Shown here: positions 39,758 through 46,277 of the stretch, in pieces
How the letters are laid out: each line of letters begins with the position of its first letter
Numbering within the stretch: position 1 is the stretch's first letter
From: a virus
Strand: one strand, 5' to 3'
DNA: 51,257 bases
IMG/VR virus record: IMGVR_UViG_3300032665_000045
Span: 1 to 51,257 of that record
The notes under the pieces: generated by a model
Told to the model about the DNA's origin: nothing
Seen by the model: the letters and a program-made list of their open reading frames with translations, nothing else
Databases searched by the model: none
Made by a program: the position numbers and the translations under genes

Positions 39758-40633
39758 TTAACCAACTCGCCAAGTGTTATAAGTAGCACTAGATGATGAT
39801 GGTCTTGTCGGATTTGTAGATGCTGATGTAGGTTGTAATGTTATACCAGATGCTCCAGACCACCAGTAAATCTGTATATAATCACCAGCATTAAGAATCA
39901 CTAAATCTGTTATATGACCCATAACTTGTGATCCTTGTGCGCTTGTAGTTGTAAAAGTATAAGCACTTGATGGGACAATTATATTATTTTTAGAATACCA
40001 AATTGTAATATTATAAGTACTAGCCCCACCACTAAAAAAAAACAAACCATTAAAATCAATAACATAAGTTCCTGAATTATTATAAATAATTTGTGAACTT
40101 GTTCCTAAAGTTATACCATTTGTTCCTGTTATTGTATTAAAAGTAACTAAATTAGAATATGTAATTCCTAAATTACTTTGTGTTGCAGAACTCTCAAATG
40201 AACCATAAGAAGGAATCCAAGCGGTTGTTTGTAAACTATTATCAGGAAATTGAATTCCTCTAGCTGTAGATAAATAACCAGTATCACCAGTATTACCAAT
40301 AGTTATATTTTGTGAAGAAGAAGCTGATGAAATTCCAGTTGGAGTTAATGTTATATTTCCTAATTGTAATTGTGAGGCTCCATTAATTTGTAATGAACCA
40401 TTATTAACTGTTAAAGCTGCTTGTGTTGAAGGATTCGATACATCAGTTATAAATAAAGTTCCTTGACCTAATGATAAACTTTTCCACCTACTAGCACTTG
40501 TTCCTAATACATAAGTATTATCTTGAGATGGTATTAAATCAAAAGTATGCAAATTTTGTAAATAGATTAAATTATTATCCATTTCTTGTGCTGTTAATGG
40601 ACTTCCTTTACTAGCTCTTGTTGTTAATGACAT
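39758..40633 (-). CDS. Tail fibre / adhesin-like structural protein, 291 aa
   Basis: N-terminal TTRASKGSPLTAQEMDNNL is a common phage fibre/baseplate-associated opening. The middle is Ser/Gly/Thr/Asn-rich beta repeat sequence with RGIQFPDNSLQTTAW, a motif frequent in T4-like structural proteins. The C-terminal ~130 residues (GTYVIDFNGLFFF, LNAGDYIQIYWWSG) look like a C1q/TNF-type jelly-roll, often the receptor-contacting tip. It is isolated from the plus-strand virion operon at 47.3 kb. Confidence 0.75.
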   Translation of the reverse strand: MSLTTRASKGSPLTAQEMDNNLIYLQNLHTFDLIPSQDNTYVLGTSASRWKSLSLGQGTLFITDVSNPSTQAALTVNNGSLQINGASQLQLGNITLTPTGISSASSSQNITIGNTGDTGYLSTARGIQFPDNSLQTTAWIPSYGSFESSATQSNLGITYSNLVTFNTITGTNGITLGTSSQIIYNNSGTYVIDFNGLFFFSGGASTYNITIWYSKNNIIVPSSAYTFTTTSAQGSQVMGHITDLVILNAGDYIQIYWWSGASGITLQPTSASTNPTRPSSSSATYNTWRVG

Positions 40634-40643
40634 ATTATATTAT

Positions 40644-40877
40644 TTATATTTTATCAAAAAAATCAATAATATAATTGGAAACAACATATCCATTATTAGT
40701 TGAGTTTTGACCACTAATATGGATTTTATTATATTCTTTATTATACTCTTTGATTAAATTATTTTTTTGACTATATTCCCTAATCAACTCCTCCTCTTGT
40801 TTTTTTCTTAAAATATCTTTATCTTTTTGATTATTTATAATCTTTTCATATATTTCTTCTAATGAGTAAGTTTTCAT
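40644..40877 (-). CDS. Charged coiled-coil protein, 77 aa
   Basis: The frame is open further upstream, but the ATG at 40877 (MKTYSLEEIYEKIINNQKDK) follows a TTTTTAATATATAAT box and is the likely start. A charged helix (ILRKKQEEELIREYSQKNNL) is followed by a non-charged end (STNNGYVVSNYIIDFFDKI). It lies 10 bp before the tail-fibre gene, so it may be a fibre accessory protein. Unrecognised family. Confidence 0.6.
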   Translation of the reverse strand: MKTYSLEEIYEKIINNQKDKDILRKKQEEELIREYSQKNNLIKEYNKEYNKIHISGQNSTNNGYVVSNYIIDFFDKI

Positions 40878-40882
40878 AATAT

Positions 40883-40895
40883 TATATATTAAAAA
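40883..40895 (-). promoter_or_regulatory. TTTTTAATATATA box before the fibre operon
   Basis: Minus strand, 5 bp before the ATG at 40877. The divergent RHH gene has AT-rich TATATTAATATATAAATA upstream of its own ATG. Confidence 0.45.
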
Positions 40896-40968
40896 TATTT
40901 TACTTAAATAAAATATTTTTTGAGGGAGAATAAATATATTAATATATAAATATAAAAATATATTATTT

Positions 40969-41112
40969 ATGAAAAAATCAATCTTAATTTCGGAAGAAAT
41001 ACACAAAAAATTAAAAGTTTATTGCGCCAATAATGATATAAAAATTATTGATTGGATAGAAGAACTAATACAAAAAGAATTAGAAAAGGAGGTAAAAGAT
41101 GCTGATAACTAA
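40969..41112 (+). CDS. Ribbon-helix-helix-like DNA-binding protein, 47 aa
   Basis: Short ORF ATG 40969 to TAA 41112: a strand KKSILIS, helix EEIHKKLKVYCANND, then IKIIDWIEELIQKELEKE, as in RHH repressors and in the small protein at 3255. It overlaps the following endonuclease gene by 14 bp, and its lysine/glutamate codons include the endonuclease's AAAGGAGG ribosome-binding site. Likely an autoregulator of the cassette. Confidence 0.7.
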   Translation: MKKSILISEEIHKKLKVYCANNDIKIIDWIEELIQKELEKEVKDADN

Positions 41113-42004
41113 AGAAGTTGAAGTTCAATTAAGAAAAAATAAAAAACATTATGAAAGTTTAGGATATGATACTAATGTTGATATAGGAGAGATAACTATA
41201 ATTAAAACAGAACATTTAACAAAAGGTTCTCATACAAAAGTAATAGTTGCTTGTGATTTTTGTGGTAAAGAAAGTACCAAAGATTATAAACAATATTTAA
41301 CCGAAATTAAAGATGTTAATATAAACGCTTGTTCTAATAAAGAATGTTCTAACCAAAAAATTAAAGCAGTTTGTCTCAAAAAATATGGAGTTGAAAATGC
41401 TTTTCAAGCAAAAGAGTTCAAAGAAAAAATTAAAAATACTTTAATGGAAAAATATGGAGTGGAACATCCAATGTATTTAGATGAAACAAAAGATAAAATT
41501 AAAGATACTTGTGTTGAAAAATATGGAGTTAGTTCATATACAAAAACTATTGAATGTATAGAAAAAACTAAAAAAACTAATTTAGAAAAATATGGATTTG
41601 AATATACTAATCAATCCAAAGAAGGAAAATTAAAAAGAAAATTAACAAGAATTAATAAAGGATCTCAAATTCCCGATGAAAAATTATCTGACTATATAGT
41701 ATATAGAAGAAAAATTGATAATTTTACAGACGTAAATAGAAAAAAACTAATTGAATTATGGGATGGTTATGATTTTTACGATGGTGAATATATTAAAGAT
41801 AATTTTAATTTAGATTATACTGATAGATTATATCCGACAATAGATCATAAAGTATCAGTTTATTATGGATTTATTAATGGCATTGATATTGATGAGATTG
41901 CTAATTTTAATAATTTATGTTTTACTAAACATTACTTAAATTCAAAAAAACGTGAAAAAAATCATGATATATTTATTGAGGAATTAAAAAAAGCCGAAGA
42001 TTAA
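41099..42004 (+). CDS. NLEKYGV-repeat endonuclease with HNH-type C-terminus, 301 aa
   Basis: Same MLITK start, CDFCG/CSNKEC zinc-ribbon-like segment and four KYGV repeats as the big endonucleases, but the C-terminus differs. TIDHKVSVYYGFINGIDID, then NFNNLCFTKHYLNSKKRE, reads as an HNH-type nuclease (His, central Asn, C-terminal Asn/Lys). There is no GNAT-like domain. A strong AAAGGAGG Shine-Dalgarno sequence sits 6 bp before the ATG, unusual in this genome. Confidence 0.82.
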   Translation: MLITKEVEVQLRKNKKHYESLGYDTNVDIGEITIIKTEHLTKGSHTKVIVACDFCGKESTKDYKQYLTEIKDVNINACSNKECSNQKIKAVCLKKYGVENAFQAKEFKEKIKNTLMEKYGVEHPMYLDETKDKIKDTCVEKYGVSSYTKTIECIEKTKKTNLEKYGFEYTNQSKEGKLKRKLTRINKGSQIPDEKLSDYIVYRRKIDNFTDVNRKKLIELWDGYDFYDGEYIKDNFNLDYTDRLYPTIDHKVSVYYGFINGIDIDEIANFNNLCFTKHYLNSKKREKNHDIFIEELKKAED

Positions 42005-42018
42005 TCTTCGGCTTTTTT
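41987..42018. terminator. Bidirectional terminator
   Basis: AGCCGAAGATT/AATCTTCGGCT perfect palindrome with A-run and T6 tails between convergent genes. Confidence 0.85.
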
Positions 42019-42019
42019 A

Positions 42020-43408
42020 TTATGAGTAGGAATTATCTACTAAAATTTGTTTAACTTTTCCGTTTGAACGAGCAATTGGACTTTTAACTCCAGCTGAAAC
42101 AATTAATATATTGCCTTTAACTTTATCCAACACTAAATTTTCGTGATAACCGTCCGTGAGTAACAGCATATTTACTCCAGGATAATTTTCATTAGCATAT
42201 TCAATAGCTTTTCTCATTTCAGTCCCGCCTCCACCGTGGATCTTCTTCTTTTCAAGCTCTTTCATACTTTTAACACGAGTAACCCCCTGAACCTCAGTAT
42301 CTGCTTGAATTAAGATTACCTCAATATCATTACGATAAATATAGTTAAGAACTTTTTCAGTTAATCCCCACATAGAACCTGATACGTCTAATATACAAAC
42401 AATTCTTGTCTTAATTTTCTTATGACCTTTTAACCCTTCGATTTGACGTCTATTAGGTTTAATAATTGTTTTGTTTTTCTTAGTACCAAATAGTAAGTTA
42501 GATACAGATCTCTTAATATATTTAAGATAATCTTTTCTTTTCTTTCTTAATTTATTGATAGTTTTTTCAATATTACCTGCTTCAAGACCTCTTGCTTTCA
42601 ATCTTTCCATTGAATCTTTAATCATTGCATCTCTCAATTCTTCTGGAATATCATCACCTAAGTGAACATCTAAATATTGACCATCATTGTTGTCAATGTT
42701 GTCAAATATATGATCTAATGACCAAGTATCAATAGTTCCTTTTTCGTCTCTTGGATTTTTACCATTTGGTCCATATCCATCACCTTGACCATCACCTTGA
42801 CAATCAGGACATGGTTCTTGTCCTTGACCATTACCTTGACCTTGTTGAGGTTGTTGACCTTGTTTTTTACCTGTACCATTACAAGTTTTACAACTTGAAG
42901 AACAAGATTTTTTCTTCTTTTCTCTTTTCTCTTTTTCGTCTCTCAACCATTCGTAAAGTTCTTCGAATATTAATTCACCTTTATATTCTTTTGGAACAAA
43001 AAGTGTCATATTCTTACCTTCGTTATCTTTTGGAATTTCCACGAAAAAGTTAGGCAAATCTTCTACGATAACATGATTGATAATCATATCTTGAGCTATA
43101 TTAGATAGCTTGTGGTCGTATTGACCTGATATAGTTCTTTTTGGGTGATTCCATAAAAGGTGAAAACATTCGTGAACATTCACGAAATTAACTTCTTTCT
43201 GTGAAAGAGTATTTAAGAAATCGGAATTATAGTAATAATTCATTCCTTTTGCGGTCATATTAACACCACAAGTTGATATGTTTTTATCTTCGTGAAAAGA
43301 TACAAACAATAAAAAGTTTGCGTAATACGGCAAATTAACTCTCAAATCGACTGCCATTTCCTGAATGGAATCAATTAATTTCTCGTGTATGTTTTTGTCT
43401 ACAATCAT
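42020..43408 (-). CDS. VWA-domain / putative metallopeptidase protein (DUF2201-like), MoxR partner
   Basis: N-terminal domain with NVHECFHLLWNH (HExxH). Then a Gly/Gln-rich linker contains two DnaJ-like zinc motifs (CKTCNGTGK and CPDCQGDGQ). A C-terminal von Willebrand A domain has the metal site DVSGSM and downstream LLTDGYH; the segment GGGGTEMRKAIEYA carries the MIDAS Thr. This is the DUF2201-type 'VWA-like metallopeptidase' architecture that partners MoxR ATPases such as the one at 35656. It probably forms a phage-encoded chaperone/remodelling machine; the target is unknown. Confidence 0.87.
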   Translation of the reverse strand: MIVDKNIHEKLIDSIQEMAVDLRVNLPYYANFLLFVSFHEDKNISTCGVNMTAKGMNYYYNSDFLNTLSQKEVNFVNVHECFHLLWNHPKRTISGQYDHKLSNIAQDMIINHVIVEDLPNFFVEIPKDNEGKNMTLFVPKEYKGELIFEELYEWLRDEKEKREKKKKSCSSSCKTCNGTGKKQGQQPQQGQGNGQGQEPCPDCQGDGQGDGYGPNGKNPRDEKGTIDTWSLDHIFDNIDNNDGQYLDVHLGDDIPEELRDAMIKDSMERLKARGLEAGNIEKTINKLRKKRKDYLKYIKRSVSNLLFGTKKNKTIIKPNRRQIEGLKGHKKIKTRIVCILDVSGSMWGLTEKVLNYIYRNDIEVILIQADTEVQGVTRVKSMKELEKKKIHGGGGTEMRKAIEYANENYPGVNMLLLTDGYHENLVLDKVKGNILIVSAGVKSPIARSNGKVKQILVDNSYS

Positions 43409-43427
43409 ATTTTTCGTTTTATTTATA

Positions 43428-43435
43428 CAAATATA
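43428..43435 (-). promoter_or_regulatory. TATATTTG -7 box for the VWA gene
   Basis: TTACTTATATTTGTATAAAT on the minus strand, 19 bp before the ATG. No exact TTTG lies at -33. Confidence 0.45.
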
Positions 43436-43480
43436 AGTAATTTTTTTAGAATTAAAAAATTAATTTTAAGTTATGTACAA

Positions 43481-43518
43481 AAAAATAATGGCGTTTAATT
43501 AAAAACACCATTATTTTT
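43481..43518 (-). terminator. Terminator of the 44.2-kb minus-strand gene run
   Basis: AAAAATAATGG(C)GTTT...AAAC(A)CCATTATTTTT: an 11+4 bp stem with one C/A mismatch, 20 bp after the stop at 43538. Confidence 0.75.
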
Positions 43519-43537
43519 ACATTAAAATAAGAATAAT

Positions 43538-44179
43538 TTATATCACTATTCTTATATTATCTGATGAAACAATTAGAGTTTCTATTTCAGAAAGACTTGT
43601 TTCTAAATTAAATCTTTCAAAATAACTTAATTCTCTATTTAAGTTAAATGTATATTTTGTTTTTCTTTTATCCGTTATGTTTTCTGAAATTAATATTTCA
43701 GTTTCTATATTTTTTAGTAAAGATTCTTCAATATTATAAATATTTTTCTTTACCTTCTCCACTTCTTCGTAATCATCATCATAATAATTATCACCTAAAT
43801 CTTCTTCATCTTCTTTAGTTTCATCTTCTTTAGGCTTATCCCAACATTCTAAAAATGTATTTAAGTAATCTTTATCAAATCTTTTATTTTCAAAAATATC
43901 TTGAATATCTTTAGATAAGTTTTTTATTTCAGATACTTTAGTGATTTTTTCGTCTTCACTAGCACTTGCCAGGTATCTCCAATTTATTGTATTATTAAGT
44001 AATTCATTTTTAGATATTTCTAATACTAGCGGTATGTTAACACCTTCTACTTTCGATTTTAATGAAATTTCAAAGTAAAAATCTGATTTTTTAGATTTTT
44101 CTGTAATTTTTACATTTTCAAATTTTTGCTTCAAATCCCAATCAATAATATTGATGTTCTTAACGACCATATTTTCCAT
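43538..44179 (-). CDS. Hypothetical acidic protein, 213 aa
   Basis: Unrecognised. The N-terminal ~115 residues are a mixed fold (KSDFYFEISLKSKVEGVNIP). A very acidic linker follows (KPKEDETKEDEEDLGDNYYD), then a strand-rich C-terminus. An alternative ATG lies at 44170. It overlaps the gene upstream by 20 bp. Confidence 0.65.
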   Translation of the reverse strand: MENMVVKNINIIDWDLKQKFENVKITEKSKKSDFYFEISLKSKVEGVNIPLVLEISKNELLNNTINWRYLASASEDEKITKVSEIKNLSKDIQDIFENKRFDKDYLNTFLECWDKPKEDETKEDEEDLGDNYYDDDYEEVEKVKKNIYNIEESLLKNIETEILISENITDKRKTKYTFNLNRELSYFERFNLETSLSEIETLIVSSDNIRIVI

Positions 44180-44366
44180 AGGTAAATAATTCTTTTTTTA
44201 TATCTTCTATATTATCAATTTTCTTCTTTTTGAGAGCTTGATAAATAAAATTTATTGCTTCTTCAATCTCACTATTATCATGAGATGTTATGATAGTTTC
44301 TAATTCTTCATTTATGTTATAATCATGTAAATCATAAAGAAAGTGTAAAATGTCTGAATCTTTCAT
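44160..44366 (-). CDS. Small helical protein, 68 aa
   Basis: Start at 44366 (MKDSDILHFLYDLHDYNINE), chosen over the upstream in-frame ATG because a TTTTAATATATA box lies 5 bp before it. Helical throughout (SEIEEAINFIYQALKKKKID). Function unknown. Confidence 0.6.
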   Translation of the reverse strand: MKDSDILHFLYDLHDYNINEELETIITSHDNSEIEEAINFIYQALKKKKIDNIEDIKKELFTYGKYGR

Positions 44367-44371
44367 AAAAG

Positions 44372-44383
44372 TATATATTAAAA
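44372..44383 (-). promoter_or_regulatory. TTTTAATATATA box
   Basis: Minus strand, 5 bp before the ATG at 44366; same spacing as at the two tnpB genes and at 40877. Confidence 0.45.
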
Positions 44384-44391
44384 TATAAATA

Positions 44392-44679
44392 TTAATCTTG
44401 CAACAATTTTGATAAAATATAATCACGAAACTCTTGTGTAGGCACAGATCCTAACTCATAAGCCTTACGGAAAAAAACTTCATATATATTCATATATCCT
44501 AATTCTTTAGCCGCCATTGCTCTGTTTATGGCTTTCCATTCATCTTTAATTAATTTAGCTTGTTGATTTGCTAACTTTTCTTGCTTATCAAGGTCTCCTA
44601 AAGATTTTGATACAATATCTTTAATTCTTTGATAATTTTTTTCAAATTCTGCTGGTGATTGTCCGTTGTAGTATCTCAT
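44392..44679 (-). CDS. Small helical protein with C-terminal tag-like ending, 95 aa
   Basis: Begins MRYYNGQSPAEFEKNYQRIK, then helices (LANQQAKLIKDEWKAINRAM, KELGYMNIYEVFFRKAYELG), ending FRDYILSKLLQD. The ending fits the shared motif loosely (R-D-x-x-L-x-x-L-L-x-D). No known family. Confidence 0.65.
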   Translation of the reverse strand: MRYYNGQSPAEFEKNYQRIKDIVSKSLGDLDKQEKLANQQAKLIKDEWKAINRAMAAKELGYMNIYEVFFRKAYELGSVPTQEFRDYILSKLLQD

Positions 44680-44721
44680 AATAAAACTTTTTTATTTTAT
44701 ATAAAAAATATTTCATTATGT

Positions 44722-45186
44722 TTAATGTTCTGTTAAAAATGATGCTAACGTAGCATCCCTATTTGTAAGGTTTTTTATATCAGATAAATGTGATAAATCA
44801 TCATCTGATATTAATATTGAGCAAATATCAATAGTTCTCCTATCTTGAATGGATTTATGATATTTTCTCATAGGTTTTAAGTAAGTATGAATAGGTAAAC
44901 TTACTGTTTCATGTGCATACATTAATTGTGTGTAATCTTCGTTATAGAAAGTCATTTCAATTTTTTGAAATTGTTTTCCTATTTCTAAATTATTGGGAAT
45001 CCATTCAATATCTTTATAATTTTCATATTTATTTAATAACCCATGATTACTTAATAAATGAACATCATTTTCATCAAAATCTATGATTAGATATTTATTC
45101 AATACTTTTTCCTTATAATTACGATAATCTTTGTCTACTATAATATAGATGTTCTCTATTAGAAATTGTTTACTATAATCTTTCAT
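44722..45186 (-). CDS. Hypothetical protein with C-terminal tag-like ending, 154 aa
   Basis: Soluble mixed-fold protein (FLIENIYIIVDKDYRNYKEK; EIGKQFQKIEMTFYNEDYTQ) ending NRDATLASFLTEH, a loose match to the shared tail. Starts 1 bp after the next gene upstream ends. Function unknown. Confidence 0.65.
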   Translation of the reverse strand: MKDYSKQFLIENIYIIVDKDYRNYKEKVLNKYLIIDFDENDVHLLSNHGLLNKYENYKDIEWIPNNLEIGKQFQKIEMTFYNEDYTQLMYAHETVSLPIHTYLKPMRKYHKSIQDRRTIDICSILISDDDLSHLSDIKNLTNRDATLASFLTEH

Positions 45187-45187
45187 A

Positions 45188-45556
45188 TTATATCATATCT
45201 TTATATCTACGCTCAACTTTCTCAGTTGGCGGAACTATTTTAGTTAAAGTATATTCTTCTTTAGATCCATTGATTTTATCAATTAGTTTTACTAAATTTG
45301 ATATTTTATATGGGGTCATTTTATATGATATGATACCCTTTTCTGATAGACTTTCTATATTTTGAATTAATTCAAAAGTTATTTTTTTCAATTGATTTTG
45401 AGTTTCTGTCATTCTTTCAGATTTTGAATCTAAAATCTTTTTGTCAATCTCAATGATATAATCATCTAACAAGTTTAACACATCTATTACATTACAACTA
45501 TTGTTTAATGTTGTAATTTTACTGAATACGAACCTTTTAATTATCTTAATTTGCAT
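45188..45556 (-). CDS. Hypothetical helical protein, 122 aa
   Basis: Helical and charged with no cysteine-rich or catalytic motif (IDVLNLLDDYIIEIDKKILD; MTETQNQLKKITFELIQNIE). It ends VERRYKDMI. Overlaps the end of the rhomboid frame by 11 bp, so it belongs to that transcript. Confidence 0.6.
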   Translation of the reverse strand: MQIKIIKRFVFSKITTLNNSCNVIDVLNLLDDYIIEIDKKILDSKSERMTETQNQLKKITFELIQNIESLSEKGIISYKMTPYKISNLVKLIDKINGSKEEYTLTKIVPPTEKVERRYKDMI

Positions 45557-46127
45557 CTTTTTCTATTTTTCTGATTAAATAATACATTATTGCTCCTACT
45601 ATTGCTCCGCCTATATGAGCATAATGACCTACGTGATCATTACTATTAATACTTAATAATTCAAGTATCATATAAGTTGTGTATAAAAATTTGATTTTTA
45701 TAGGAATTGGGATGAAAAATAAATAAAATTCTTCATCTGGATAAAATAAAGTAAACATAGTCATTATACCGAATATTGCTCCAGATGCTCCTACCATTGA
45801 ATCTAGGGGAGAACTAAAAAACATTTGAAGAATATATCCACCAATTCAACATAAGATAAATGAAAGCCATAATAAAATTGTGGATATTCTTCTTTCTACA
45901 GTACATCCAAATATAACTAAAGCAAACATATTAAAAAATATGTGAGAAAGTCCGCCATGAACAAACATATGGGTTATTAACTGATGTAATTCAAAATAAG
46001 GGCTATCGGGGGTATGTGCGGATAACAGTGGAATTAGTAATGGGAAAAGTGAAGTAAGTATAAATACTACACTATTAATAATTAATAACTGTTTGATACC
46101 ATTTGTTAGAAAAGAACTTTTAAACAT
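45546..46127 (-). pseudogene. Rhomboid intramembrane protease interrupted by an in-frame TGA
   Basis: The frame from ATG 46127 to 45546 encodes one rhomboid: THMFVHGGLSHIFFNMFAL, then SMVGASGAIFGI (catalytic Ser) and VGHYAHIGGAIVG (catalytic His), with six membrane segments. A single TGA at 45846-45848 splits it after LSFILC. The next residues (IGGYILQ) continue the family pattern, where a Gly would be expected after Cys, so TGA probably replaces GGA. Options are a nonsense mutation, readthrough or a sequencing error. The TTG at 46151 is less likely as start. Confidence 0.85.
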
Positions 46128-46148
46128 TTTTTTAATTTTTTTATATAT

Positions 46149-46156
46149 CAAATATA
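46149..46156 (-). promoter_or_regulatory. TATATTTG -7 box before the rhomboid
   Basis: Minus strand, 21 bp before the ATG at 46127, which supports that start over the TTG at 46151. No -33 TTTG is seen. Confidence 0.4.
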
Positions 46157-46234
46157 GTTAAAAAATATGAAATAAAAAAATAAAAAATAAATAGCAAAAA
46201 AATAAACTTTTTATAAAAATTAACTATAATAATT

Positions 46235-46252
46235 AATCACGATATAGTGATT
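46235..46252 (+). promoter_or_regulatory. Leader hairpin of the ssDNA-binding protein gene
   Basis: AATCAC-GATATA-GTGATT forms a 6-bp hairpin 25 bp before the ATG, followed by an unstructured A/T-only leader. T4 gene 32 is autoregulated through a leader structure followed by an unstructured AU-rich operator, so a similar arrangement is possible. Confidence 0.4.
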
Positions 46253-46277
46253 TAAAATAAAAAATAAAATAAAGATT

